A DNA stretch of 64,000 nt from Pedobacter sp. AJM (GCF_002197755.1 NZ_NHOT01000001.1:186001-250000), one strand, 5' to 3'; shown: positions 7,821 through 17,040, numbered from the stretch's first letter. Numbers and translations: made by a program. Notes: generated by a model not told the origin, from the sequence alone.

Positions 7821-10733
7821 TTAAAATCCAACATTAATACCGAACAATAAACTTCTTGATTGTGGATAAGTGCCATAATCAACACCCATCGATGGGCCAT
7901 TTGCTGAATTCATGTTCACTTCAGGATCCAGCCCTGAGTATTTTGTAAAAGTTAATAAGTTATACCCGGTAGCAAATACGGTTAGCTTGCTCATTTTTAG
8001 TTTTTCCAATACCGATGAGCTGAAACTGTATGAAAGCGTTGCGGTTTTTAAGCGCAGGTAAGAGGCATCTTCTACAAAACGGCTGGAAGTAAGGGAGTTT
8101 TCTGAGCTACTTCTTAATGCTTTTGGAATATTGGTGATTTGGCCTGGCGTAGTCCATCTGTTTAATACGGCTGTTGATTGATTTTTGGAATCGAACATAC
8201 CTTCGATATCAATTCTGGAGGCATTAAATAATTCACTACCCTGAACTCCCTGGAAGAAGAAATTAAATCCCCAGTTTCCATAAGTTAAATTATTAGTGAT
8301 ACCATAAATAAATTTCGGTTGTGCAGAACCAATAAAAGTTCTGTCGCCCGGATCTGCCGAGCCCGTAAGACCATTGCCATTGGTATCTGCATATTGTGCT
8401 GCTCCGTTGGCCGGATTCACACCTGTAAATACATAACCGTAAAAGCTGCCCAACGGCCTATCCGCTACTACGCGAACAGCATCGTCACGTTCGTAGATGC
8501 CGGCAAAGTTTAATGATTGTGTAGTGGCACCTAAATCGGTTACTTTATTCCGGTTGATGGAAAAATTCAAATCCGTAGTCCATTTGAATTGCTCACGATC
8601 AAAGTTCTTCGTTGACAAAACAAACTCCAAACCTTTGTTTTCCATCGCACCAACATTATAGGCCTGACTTCCAAAGCCTGATGATGGAGGCAACTGCACG
8701 TTAATTAAAAGATCATTTGTCTTTTTTAAATAAGCATCAGCAGTGAAGGTAATGCGGCTATTGAATAGGGTTAAATCCAAACCAATATTGGTCTGCGTGG
8801 TTTTTTCCCATGATAGGTTATCATTTGCAGGGTTTTGAAGGTTGTATTCACCCTGTGCATTTACATTGTAAAGTTTTAAGTAAGCATAATCGCCAATTCC
8901 TTCATCATTACCCACTTTACCCCAGCTACCGCGAAGTTTTAGATCATTGATGGTCTTACTTTCTTTCATGAAGTTCTCACCAGAAATTCTCCAGCCTGCT
9001 GAAAAGGACGGGAAGTAACCAAAACGGTTTTCTTTGGCAAATCTAGATGAGCCATCAGCCCTGAAGTTGGAACTGAATAAATACTTGCTATCGTAAGCAT
9101 AAGTAACCCTGGCCAGATAAGATTGTTTACTCCATTGTGCCCTTTGTGGCACTGTTAAAGCTACTGATGGTGCCGTTGGATTGCCGGATACATCATAAAA
9201 ACGAGTTAACTCATTATTTTTATATTGATAATCTGAAGATTGAATGGTGTAACCACCTGTTGCCGTAAAAGCATTTTTACTCACATTTTTGGTGTAATTT
9301 AAAATGTTTTCATTTAACCAAACATGGTCATTAGTGGTGTTATCTCGGTAAACGCCTCTTTCCTGACGGCCATAGGTGGTTAAGAAATTGTCAGTAGAAT
9401 ACTTGTAAAAGTTTCGATTAGCATTGGTACTGATCGTTGATTTGAAAAACAAATCTTTAGTGAAGTTAACTTGCGCACCAAAAGCCCCGATGAATCTGAA
9501 ATTACGGGTTTTGTTTTTAGATCCGAAAGCCAAAGCTAAAGGATTATCCCATCCACCCGCATTCGGGATCGTGGTGTATTGACCATTTGGCTCAAAAATA
9601 CCAATGGTAGGAGGCGTAGTTAGTGCGCCTAAAATAACCCCTCCACGAGAAACACTGCTGTTGTCACCAACATCAATAGAATTGCTGGAAGTTAACACCG
9701 CATTACCCGTCAATTTTAACCATGAGGTGATGTTTTGTGATCCGTTAAAGTTGGCCGTTAAACGATCCAGTTTTGCGGGGGCAACAACGCCTTTATCCTG
9801 CTGGTAACCTGTAGAAAAATAATACTGTCCCCCTTTTATGCCGCCAGAAATAGAAGCCTGATACTGGTTTTGTGTTCCCGTTCCAAAGGTTTCTTTCTGC
9901 CAGTCGGTATTGTTATTTCCACCAAAAGTAGTGTAACCCAATTCTTTCATCAAACCAATATATTGCTCATTGTTGAGTACATCTTGTTTTTGCCAGAAGT
10001 TAGAAAAACCCGTAAAGGCATTGAAAGCCACCTTTAATTTGCCAGCCGATCCCTTTTTAGTGGTAATCAAAACCACTCCATTCGCACCACTTGAACCATA
10101 AATAGCTGCTGCAGATGCATCTTTCAATATTGTCATGGATTCGATATCGTTGGCATTTAAAAAGCTCGCATCTCTGGAAGTCACTCCATCAATGACATAA
10201 AGCGGACTATTAGAGGCGGTAATTGATGTATTCCCTCTAATGCTGATGGAAATTCCTGCGCCTGGTTTACCTGATTGTGAACTTACCTGTACACCTGCTG
10301 CTCTACCCTGGATAGCTTGTAGCGGGTTAGTGATGGGCTGATTCTCTAGATCTTTTGATGAAACTGACACCACCGAAGTAGTCAGGTCTTTTTTAGTGGT
10401 GGTCCCATAGCCAATTACAACGACTTCATTGAGCTGTTGATTGTCATCCGACAAGGTAACATTAATGCTGGTTCTGTTATTTACGGATTCTTCTATCGCT
10501 TTGAATCCTATAAAAGAAAATTCAAGTATTGCATTCTGTGGTGTAGAAATGGTAAAAGTTCCGTTGTCTGATGTGGATGCACCCTGGTTTGAGCCTTTCA
10601 CTTTAACGGAAACACCAGGTAAAGGCAGACCTTTCTGATCCTTCACCTGGCCGGTTACGGTAATGTTTTGTGCCATACTCCATGAGATAGCGCCAATAAA
10701 AAATACCATAAGCAATGTAAACTTTTTTCTCAT
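7821..10733 (-). CDS. SusC/RagA-family TonB-dependent outer membrane transporter
   Basis: This is the outer membrane pore of the locus, importing oligosaccharides with TonB energy. I place the start at the ATG at 10733 (MRKKFTLLMVFF), which gives a clean signal peptide ending near SMAQ and 970 residues; an earlier ATG at 10778 would add 15 non-signal residues. A carboxypeptidase-D-like domain (ITVTGQVKDQKGLPLPGV) comes first, then the TonB box and plug (EVVVIGYGTTTKKDLT, AIQGRAAGVQV), then the beta-barrel ending in aromatic GINVGF. It is followed 11 bases later by susD. Two direct repeats lie in its upstream region. Confidence 0.96.
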   Translation of the reverse strand: MRKKFTLLMVFFIGAISWSMAQNITVTGQVKDQKGLPLPGVSVKVKGSNQGASTSDNGTFTISTPQNAILEFSFIGFKAIEESVNNRTSINVTLSDDNQQLNEVVVIGYGTTTKKDLTTSVVSVSSKDLENQPITNPLQAIQGRAAGVQVSSQSGKPGAGISISIRGNTSITASNSPLYVIDGVTSRDASFLNANDIESMTILKDASAAAIYGSSGANGVVLITTKKGSAGKLKVAFNAFTGFSNFWQKQDVLNNEQYIGLMKELGYTTFGGNNNTDWQKETFGTGTQNQYQASISGGIKGGQYYFSTGYQQDKGVVAPAKLDRLTANFNGSQNITSWLKLTGNAVLTSSNSIDVGDNSSVSRGGVILGALTTPPTIGIFEPNGQYTTIPNAGGWDNPLALAFGSKNKTRNFRFIGAFGAQVNFTKDLFFKSTISTNANRNFYKYSTDNFLTTYGRQERGVYRDNTTNDHVWLNENILNYTKNVSKNAFTATGGYTIQSSDYQYKNNELTRFYDVSGNPTAPSVALTVPQRAQWSKQSYLARVTYAYDSKYLFSSNFRADGSSRFAKENRFGYFPSFSAGWRISGENFMKESKTINDLKLRGSWGKVGNDEGIGDYAYLKLYNVNAQGEYNLQNPANDNLSWEKTTQTNIGLDLTLFNSRITFTADAYLKKTNDLLINVQLPPSSGFGSQAYNVGAMENKGLEFVLSTKNFDREQFKWTTDLNFSINRNKVTDLGATTQSLNFAGIYERDDAVRVVADRPLGSFYGYVFTGVNPANGAAQYADTNGNGLTGSADPGDRTFIGSAQPKFIYGITNNLTYGNWGFNFFFQGVQGSELFNASRIDIEGMFDSKNQSTAVLNRWTTPGQITNIPKALRSSSENSLTSSRFVEDASYLRLKTATLSYSFSSSVLEKLKMSKLTVFATGYNLLTFTKYSGLDPEVNMNSANGPSMGVDYGTYPQSRSLLFGINVGF

Positions 10734-10761
10734 AATTTTTGCTTTGTTAATATTATATGAG

Positions 10762-10794
10762 GTAAAGTTACTATGCAATTCATGTTAAAAGCAA
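10762..10794 (-). promoter_or_regulatory. Candidate promoter of susC
   Basis: On the minus strand CTTG (around 10792-10795) is followed after about 22 bases by TAACTTTA (10770-10763), one base off the TAnnTTTG consensus. It would start transcription about 20-25 bases before the susC ATG at 10733. The weak match suits a promoter that needs an activator. Confidence 0.45.
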
Positions 10795-10852
10795 GTATTC
10801 TGAAAGTTAATTTTGGTATAAGTAATTGATTTGTAGTTGTTTATGTGAATAA

Positions 10853-10870
10853 TGATACGCTTTAATACCG
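10853..10870. promoter_or_regulatory. Direct repeat copy 1 upstream of susC
   Basis: TGATACGCTTTAATACCG. It matches copy 2 at 10945-10962 in 17 of 18 positions, in the same orientation, and lies about 60 bases upstream of the candidate -33 element of susC. It is a good candidate for an activator-binding site. Confidence 0.6.
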
Positions 10871-10944
10871 CAATTATTGCAGGTCACTTCAGCCTGATAA
10901 TCAGTTATTAAATGCAAGGAATGGATACGGCTTCAGAACGATTT

Positions 10945-10962
10945 TGATACGCTTAAATACCG
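10945..10962. promoter_or_regulatory. Direct repeat copy 2 upstream of susC
   Basis: TGATACGCTTAAATACCG, same orientation as copy 1, starting 92 bases from it. A poorer partial match (GGATACGG) lies between the two at 10923. Both full copies fall between the end of the fusion regulator gene and the susC promoter. Confidence 0.6.
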
Positions 10963-11022
10963 GTCAAATTATTTTTGCTGATTTACAGTAATAACAAAAA
11001 TGTGACCAACTAGCACTACTGA

Positions 11023-12921
11023 TTATTCAATTACCAGCTGGCTCCAACCATTTTTACCACTTTTTTTAAGTGTTTTTTTCCGGTCTTCCATCACTTTTTT
11101 AATTCGTGATCCGAAGGTCCAGCAGGTGCTTTGTCTGATGGTTAGTAACTCTGAAAGCTTATGTGAAGAGATTTTTCCTTTTGATGAATAAATTAGGAAA
11201 ATCATATAGAAAGCTTTATTAATGGGAATCCTTGTATTGTGAAAAATGGTGTAGGTTGTAACCGATTCTTCATAACCGCATTTACTGCAGCGTCGGCTAT
11301 GTAAGATATGGCCGGTAAAATAATGATCATTACTGCATTTTCTGCAGTGGTAGCCATTTTTCCATTTGAGCTCAGCCAAAAATTCATAGCAGGTTTCTTT
11401 ATCAGGATAGATTTTACTAAACTCTTCAAAATCTACTTCGGTATTCATTACCCGGTCACGGGTTACTTTTTCTACACTGGTTTGTAACTCCTCATTATCC
11501 TGCTCCAGCAATACATTCATCCTGGAAATTTCTTCAGCTTGCTTCTGTAATAACATATTGGCTTCTTCCAAAGCCTGGTTTTTACTCTCAATAATTAAGG
11601 ATTTATGGAAAACATCACGTGTACGTTCTTCTACCTTACTTTCCAGTTCACGGTTAATGGTATCCTTTAAGGTGGCATTAACAGCCATTTGCCGAATAAT
11701 TTTTTGTTGAGCCTTATCTTTTTTTAACTTCAGAATCCGCACCTTATCGCCGATAGCGAAGGATAGGAAAACCATTTCCATGATAAAACAAAAACTAAGG
11801 CTATAATAACTGATTACCCCAAAGTTCAGCCAGTTGATACCCAGCATAATTAAGAACTTAAGCACAAAGCCTATAAACAGAAAGCTATAGCCGAGTACAA
11901 AAAAGCGGGCAGGTTTATAGCCATTTTTGTAAATATAAATTCCGGTGAAGAAAGCGACGGAAAGCGGTATAGCTTCTATAAATTTAAAACTAAATAAAGT
12001 CTGATCGAAAAGATAACAGTAGAAAAAAAAGATAATCCTTAAGGTGATTATGCCAGTAATTAACTTGTTTATTTTTGGCGCTTTCGATTTAATGAATAAT
12101 AATTCTCTGGTAAAAAGCAAAGCAAATATACTGGTGGCACAAAGTGCAAAAGCATAGGCAACCTGATTCCAGGTCGGTGCGTTTGGCCAAAGGTACTGAT
12201 AAGCAATACCATCAGTACTCATTTCAAAAAAGCCTACACTCAGATTGTACAGCACATAATATAGATATTGTTTCTGCCTGATGGCTACGTACATAATCAG
12301 GTTGTAGAAGCTGAAAACCAGAATCATGCCATAAAAAATACCGAAGTAAAAGTATTCATCAAGGGCATAGGAAATGAACCATTCCGCACTTCGTAATACA
12401 ATTATAATATCTGAAATCTGAGATGATTTGATCTTGAAATAGTAGGTCTGAATGCTGTTTCCATTATTTTTAATCGGAATTTCAAAATTTTTATGGTTAA
12501 TCAGCCTTTTGCTGAAATCATATGCATCACCAAGCTTTTTTTCCTGATATTTGCCGTCAGATTGTGGAATAAATGCGGTAATATGATCGATGGTCTGATC
12601 AAAAAATTCCAGTAAAAAAGGTTTCTCTACTTTTTCATTCTGCCTGATTTTGATCCTGAACCAATAAGTTTTATGGAGATTTTTGGTTTGAGGCGTGCTG
12701 GTAATACTGGCCTTAAAAAGTTGCTCAAATGCCTTACTGCTGATCTGATTAAATTCGAATTGACCGGCAGGATCTTCCAGTACTTCAATTTCTTTGAACG
12801 TAAAAATATGCTGTGGTACCGATTCCTGTATGGCTACAACTTTTTGTGCAAATAAATTCGACACACAACAGAGCAAAAAACTGAAGATCAGGAGTAATGC
12901 TTTTTTAAAGGATACAGGCAT
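11023..12921 (-). CDS. 7TMR-DISM membrane sensor fused to IS1595-type transposase zinc-ribbon DNA-binding region
   Basis: From ATG 12921 the product has 632 residues: a signal peptide ending near FAQ, a periplasmic DISMED2-like sugar-binding domain (about 28-178), a seven-helix 7TMR-DISM core (about 187-395), a long coiled coil (about 398-490), and a cytosolic C-terminus like the N-terminal part of IS1595/ISXO2-family transposases. That part has two CxxC knuckles (Cys526/529, Cys545/548), the TIFHNTRIPI motif and a helix-turn-helix (about 580-612). The DDE nuclease domain is absent, and so is any kinase core. I infer a membrane-bound transcription regulator that senses a glycan and binds DNA directly. 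It sits immediately before susC on the same strand. A longer TTG start at 12930 is possible. Confidence 0.85.
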   Translation of the reverse strand: MPVSFKKALLLIFSFLLCCVSNLFAQKVVAIQESVPQHIFTFKEIEVLEDPAGQFEFNQISSKAFEQLFKASITSTPQTKNLHKTYWFRIKIRQNEKVEKPFLLEFFDQTIDHITAFIPQSDGKYQEKKLGDAYDFSKRLINHKNFEIPIKNNGNSIQTYYFKIKSSQISDIIIVLRSAEWFISYALDEYFYFGIFYGMILVFSFYNLIMYVAIRQKQYLYYVLYNLSVGFFEMSTDGIAYQYLWPNAPTWNQVAYAFALCATSIFALLFTRELLFIKSKAPKINKLITGIITLRIIFFFYCYLFDQTLFSFKFIEAIPLSVAFFTGIYIYKNGYKPARFFVLGYSFLFIGFVLKFLIMLGINWLNFGVISYYSLSFCFIMEMVFLSFAIGDKVRILKLKKDKAQQKIIRQMAVNATLKDTINRELESKVEERTRDVFHKSLIIESKNQALEEANMLLQKQAEEISRMNVLLEQDNEELQTSVEKVTRDRVMNTEVDFEEFSKIYPDKETCYEFLAELKWKNGYHCRKCSNDHYFTGHILHSRRCSKCGYEESVTTYTIFHNTRIPINKAFYMIFLIYSSKGKISSHKLSELLTIRQSTCWTFGSRIKKVMEDRKKTLKKSGKNGWSQLVIE

Positions 12922-12927
12922 AAGATG

Positions 12928-12935
12928 CAAAGGTA
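12928..12935 (-). promoter_or_regulatory. Candidate -7 box of the fusion regulator
   Basis: TACCTTTG on the minus strand ends six bases before the ATG at 12921, in the 46-base gap after the histidine kinase gene. It would give the regulator its own promoter and an almost leaderless message. No clear -33 TTTG is seen, so part of the expression may be read-through from the kinase gene. Confidence 0.5.
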
Positions 12936-12976
12936 CAAATTTGTAGCTGGCCGATACAGATATAGTGCTGTTTAGA

Positions 12977-14287
12977 TTATACCTGAAAAATTAAGGAGAT
13001 GCTGGTGCCCTGTTGTTCAACAGATTTAATTTCGACATCAATTTTATGAAAACTGGCTATACTCTGTACAATGGCGAGGCCCAGGCCAAATCCGTTTTCT
13101 TCTGTATTTCCTCTTTTAAAACGATCGAAAGCATTGGCCACTAACTCCTCGCTCATGCCTAGTCCACTGTCTGAAATAGTTAATACATATTTTTGACCGG
13201 TGAGTAAACCTGTAACTGATAATTCTCCACCTTCCCGGTTATATTTAATGGCATTATTAATAATGTTCATCAATAATGTATGCATCAGGGCCTTATTTCC
13301 GATAAGTTGGTAATCATGATTTAAATTAATACTGTATTTGATTTTTTTATCTATGATTCTGTCTTCCAGGTCTTCATAAATGTCGCTGAGTTCCTGTGTC
13401 AGGCTTATTTCTTCCGTTTTCAGATATTGATTGTTTTCTACTTTCGAAATTAAAAGCAGGCTGTTAATGATTACCTTAAGCCGGTTTAGGGTTTTAATGG
13501 AAGCGTAGATTTTATTTTCATGCTCTACCGGAATTTCGGGCGTATTCAGCATGTTCTCGAAACGGGTACTCAGAATAGAGATTGGGGTTAATAATTCATG
13601 TGAAACATTCGCGATAAACTGCTTTTCGAGTGCAAAAAGCGTATTGATTTTTCGCATGAGTGTATTTACACTGTTATCGAGCATTTTAAAATCCTCAGTA
13701 GTGGTGGGGATATTCTGGTAATTATAATGCAATGGATCATCAACCTTATTGATTTTTTTATCGATGATCAGGTAAAAAGGTTTGAGTAAATAATTTGAAA
13801 AGGCATAGTCAGCTATTAAAGTGATCAAAAGGGCAATAACCAGTACTATGAGCGTATAAAAGCGAATGGAATTTTTAATTGACTGTAATGTAGTCATGGT
13901 TTCGCCAATTTCAAGATTATACCAGTTGGTGTGGTAAGAGAATTTATAATTCAGAATCCGGTAAACTTCAATATTGCCTTCAATTTCACGCCTCTCTGTG
14001 TAAACAGTTGCTGACGAGTCCTTTTGGTTGTCAGGAATATCCTGTAAAACAATAAACTCTTCTTTTAATATGTTATAATCGGTAAAGGAATCCTGATTAT
14101 TAAGCAAGCTATCAATCTCACTGTCGGTCAGGTTTTTGATAATCTTATTCTTTTTTTTGATCAGTCGGTTATCCAGTTGATTGTAGGCCAGTTTTTCCAG
14201 TGAAAACAAAATGGCAGCCCCTAAAAGCAATATGATCGCAATTTTAGTGACTGCATTATATAAAGAAAACTTAACCTGTAATTTCAT
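12977..14287 (-). CDS. Sensor histidine kinase
   Basis: The 436-residue protein has two membrane helices (about 12-30 and 142-164) enclosing a periplasmic sensor of about 110 residues with no domain I can name. A HisKA domain follows with phospho-acceptor His230 in FIANVSHELLTP, then the ATPase core with N-box NIINNAIKYN (341-350), G1 DSGLGM (373-378) and G2 GFGLGLAI (399-406). It is a classical OmpR-partner kinase and is complete. The response regulator gene lies upstream on the same strand, but 285 bases apart, so the pair may not be strictly co-transcribed. I see nothing else in that gap. Confidence 0.95.
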   Translation of the reverse strand: MKLQVKFSLYNAVTKIAIILLLGAAILFSLEKLAYNQLDNRLIKKKNKIIKNLTDSEIDSLLNNQDSFTDYNILKEEFIVLQDIPDNQKDSSATVYTERREIEGNIEVYRILNYKFSYHTNWYNLEIGETMTTLQSIKNSIRFYTLIVLVIALLITLIADYAFSNYLLKPFYLIIDKKINKVDDPLHYNYQNIPTTTEDFKMLDNSVNTLMRKINTLFALEKQFIANVSHELLTPISILSTRFENMLNTPEIPVEHENKIYASIKTLNRLKVIINSLLLISKVENNQYLKTEEISLTQELSDIYEDLEDRIIDKKIKYSINLNHDYQLIGNKALMHTLLMNIINNAIKYNREGGELSVTGLLTGQKYVLTISDSGLGMSEELVANAFDRFKRGNTEENGFGLGLAIVQSIASFHKIDVEIKSVEQQGTSISLIFQV

Positions 14288-14572
14288 GGGGTGTTGGTTA
14301 GGTGTTTTATGTGGAGGTTAGGTTAGAGTTAGTATTTAGAATGGTTAGTTATTCATGTTGTATCAAATTGATAAGATATAGAATTGTTTAGGTGTTGAGC
14401 GTCAAAAAGGCATTAATCGTATAAATTTAAAGTTTAGTAATCACATTAATATCTTTTCAACTCCAGTTTATCGCCTGATCATAATAAACTGCGAACAGCC
14501 AATTGAAAGCTTTTTCTGCGGTCTTGAAATACTAATCCGCTAACCAATTTTATTACCTTACCATCTTTTAGC

Positions 14573-15250
14573 TTAACAATTAATCCTGTATCCGATACTT
14601 CTTACCGTTTCAAACCAGTCTATATTTGCGGTTGCAGCCAGTTTTTTACGTAAATTTTTAACATGCACATCAACAAAATTAGAATCAGAATTGACTTCTA
14701 ATATATCGCCCCAAACGTGTTCAGTTAAGCTCATTCTCGATACCACACGGTTTTTATTCAATACCAAATAGTTAAATATTTCGAACTCTTTTTTGGTTAA
14801 GTTCAGGCGTTCTTCTCCAAAAGAAACAGTACGATTTTGAATGCTTAACAGGAAGTTATGAATGTTAACCTCATTTTTCTCCAGTTTATGTTTCCTCCTG
14901 GTGATGGCATGCATGCGGGCTAAAAGTTCATTTAATGAAAAAGGTTTGGGTAAATAATCATCAGCACCTTCATCCAAACCTTTGATACGGTCATCAACCG
15001 CACTCCTGGCAGTTAAAATAATCACGGCATCATCGCGGTCTTTCATTGCTTTAAGCTGTTTTAAAACCTCAAAGCCATCGCCGTCTGGTAAACCTAAATC
15101 CAGCAGAATAAAATCGTAGTTGTTCACGAAGATCTTCTCTTCTGCAGATGATTTTTTCCAGGCATGTTCTACTATGAACCCTTCTTTGCTCAGAAATTCA
15201 TCCATTTCAAGCGCAAGGCTTTTTTCATCTTCTACTATTAAAACATTCAT
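14573..15250 (-). CDS. OmpR/PhoB-family response regulator
   Basis: The 225-residue product has a receiver domain (1-115) with acidic pocket VEDE (6-9), phospho-acceptor Asp51 in LLDLGLPDGDG and the conserved Lys in PKPF. The winged-helix DNA-binding domain follows (about 130-225) with the typical LTKKEFEIFNYLV and VDVHVKNLRKKL segments. It should act with the kinase encoded downstream. Whether it controls the nearby susC locus or an unlinked target cannot be told. Its spacer on the 5' side carries short TTAGTATC repeats. Confidence 0.95.
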   Translation of the reverse strand: MNVLIVEDEKSLALEMDEFLSKEGFIVEHAWKKSSAEEKIFVNNYDFILLDLGLPDGDGFEVLKQLKAMKDRDDAVIILTARSAVDDRIKGLDEGADDYLPKPFSLNELLARMHAITRRKHKLEKNEVNIHNFLLSIQNRTVSFGEERLNLTKKEFEIFNYLVLNKNRVVSRMSLTEHVWGDILEVNSDSNFVDVHVKNLRKKLAATANIDWFETVRSIGYRINC

Positions 15251-15331
15251 TTAGTATCCAGTATTTAGTATCAGGTATTAAAACTATACGAAGAATATCA
15301 TCGCTTGTCTGTTAACTTTAGTCTTTCCGCT

Positions 15332-16531
15332 TTAAGCTTTTTGTTCGAGAACTAAGTTAATATTTTTAAGGATAATGTTACAGGCTTCCTCAATTTCTGT
15401 TTTAGTGATGATAAGGGGAGGGGCAATACGCATCGAATTGCTGCAATGCAGAAACCAATCGGATAGTACACCGTCTAAAATACAGGCATCGATGATTTTT
15501 TTATTCATTTCGAAACTTTCAAATTCAACTGCCAGCATCAGGCCTTTTCCTCTGATTTCTTTTATGGCCGGGTGTTTTAAAAGTGATTTGAATAGTTGAC
15601 CTTTCTCTTCTACTTCATCCACAATGTTATTGTCGACTAAAGTGCTCAATGTCGCCAAACCGGCTGCGCAACACACCGGATGGCCACCAAAGGTAGTCAT
15701 ATGCCCTAAAATCGGGTTATGCGATAGTACAGACATAATTTCCAGCGAACTGATAAAAGCACCGATTGGCATGCCGCCACCAATTCCTTTTGCCAGCAGC
15801 AACACATCGGGTATAACGTTATAATGCTCGAAGGCAAACATTTTACCACTTCTACCGAAACCTGATTGGATCTCATCAAAAATAAGCAAGGTTCCTGTTT
15901 CCAAGCATTTTGCTTTTAATGCCTGCATGTATGCGAGGTCGGCTACGCGGATGCCAGCTTCTCCTTGAATGGGTTCAATAAAAACAGCTGCAATTTCCTC
16001 TGTTATCTTAATTAAATCGGCCATATGATTATGCCTGATAAAGTCGACATGCGGTAAAAAAGGCCCATAGCCTGATGAATAGAAATCACTTTCCATTAAA
16101 CTTTCTGCACCTTGGGTACTGCCATGATAAGCATTTTTGCAGGCAATAAAGCCTTTTCTTCCCGTATAACGTTTAGCTAACTTCATGGCGCCTTCAACAG
16201 CCTCGGTACCGGAGTTCAGAAAATAAGTGCAGCTTAAACTTTCAGGAAGAACCTCTGCCAGCGCTTTAGCGAAATTAACCTGAGGTGTCTGCACATATTC
16301 ACCATATACCATCAGGTGCATATAGGTTTCGGCTTGTTGCTGAACGGCTTTAACCACAGCCGGATGACAGTGGCCAACATTGCTCACACCAATACCTGCA
16401 ATTAAATCTAAATGCTTTTTGTCTGATGAATCATAAATATAAACGCCTTTTGCCCGTACAAATTCGAGCATAAGCGGTTCGGGAGAGGTTTGTGCATTGT
16501 GTTGTAAAAACAACTGACGTTGAGTAAGCAT
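15332..16531 (-). CDS. Class III PLP-dependent aminotransferase (acetylornithine/ornithine type)
   Basis: This 399-residue enzyme transfers an amino group using pyridoxal phosphate. The phosphate-cup segment NSGTEAVEGAMKLA, the FDEIQSGFGRSGK motif with the cofactor-contacting Asp, and the LLAKGIGGGMPIGAF block containing the Schiff-base Lys are all visible. I use the ATG at 16531 (MLTQRQLFLQHNAQTS), since the longer frame adds 19 Cys-rich residues unlike the family. It resembles acetylornithine and ornithine aminotransferases, but the substrate is not decided by sequence and no arg genes are near. It lies 66 bases after a Spy-like gene. Confidence 0.9.
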   Translation of the reverse strand: MLTQRQLFLQHNAQTSPEPLMLEFVRAKGVYIYDSSDKKHLDLIAGIGVSNVGHCHPAVVKAVQQQAETYMHLMVYGEYVQTPQVNFAKALAEVLPESLSCTYFLNSGTEAVEGAMKLAKRYTGRKGFIACKNAYHGSTQGAESLMESDFYSSGYGPFLPHVDFIRHNHMADLIKITEEIAAVFIEPIQGEAGIRVADLAYMQALKAKCLETGTLLIFDEIQSGFGRSGKMFAFEHYNVIPDVLLLAKGIGGGMPIGAFISSLEIMSVLSHNPILGHMTTFGGHPVCCAAGLATLSTLVDNNIVDEVEEKGQLFKSLLKHPAIKEIRGKGLMLAVEFESFEMNKKIIDACILDGVLSDWFLHCSNSMRIAPPLIITKTEIEEACNIILKNINLVLEQKA

Positions 16532-16597
16532 GCACAAAAGTACGGAAATACAATAGCCTTTAAAACAAAAAGACCTGCATCGCTGCAAGTCTTTAAT

Positions 16598-17038
16598 CTA
16601 ATTTTTCTGTCCGCCTCTAAATTTATTAAGCAGTTCACGCTTAAATCCTTCCTGCGCCCGATAAAATTTTCCAACGATTTTGATCGGTAGCTTGGCTTTT
16701 AATTTACTGTAATACTTTTTATCCAAATTAAGATCTCTTTGCTTAAAATCAAATTCGCTCGTAATTAAACTTTGAACCTGAGCATCAGTAAGATTATCTA
16801 TTTCATTTACTTTTCTGAAAGAAATCATCTTTTGCATGCGTTCTTTGCGTAAGGCATTTTGCTCGCTCTGCATATCATTGTAAATCGGCCAGAAGATTTT
16901 TGCTTCATCTGGCGATAAATCAAGTTTTTGGGTAAAATAAGCTATTTTAAGCGATTCGATTTCTTCACTTTTAGGTCTTTGAGCCAAAAGCGTAAGGGGT
17001 AAAAGGAATATTAAGGTACTGAATACTAAGTTTTTCAT
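16598..17038 (-). CDS. Spy/CpxP-like periplasmic protein of a sigma-factor operon
   Basis: The 146-residue product has a signal peptide ending at LLAQ and a highly charged all-helical mature part with LSPDEAKIFWPIYNDM and LTDAQVQSLI, similar to the LTxxQ motifs of Spy/CpxP periplasmic chaperone-like proteins. It is the third gene in a minus-strand set after an ECF sigma factor and a membrane protein, separated from the latter by only two bases. This suggests an envelope-stress module in which it is either a target or a modulator. The family call is by pattern and composition. Confidence 0.7.
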   Translation of the reverse strand: MKNLVFSTLIFLLPLTLLAQRPKSEEIESLKIAYFTQKLDLSPDEAKIFWPIYNDMQSEQNALRKERMQKMISFRKVNEIDNLTDAQVQSLITSEFDFKQRDLNLDKKYYSKLKAKLPIKIVGKFYRAQEGFKRELLNKFRGGQKN

Positions 17039-17040
17039 TA

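Noticed and set aside
11023..12921. An insertion sequence inserted into a sensor gene
   Set aside because: The frame is continuous, the DDE nuclease domain is absent, and I see no terminal inverted repeats or target-site duplication.
14288..14572. A small gene between the response regulator and histidine kinase genes
   Set aside because: All frames in this 285-base gap are short and broken, with no start or signal worth calling.
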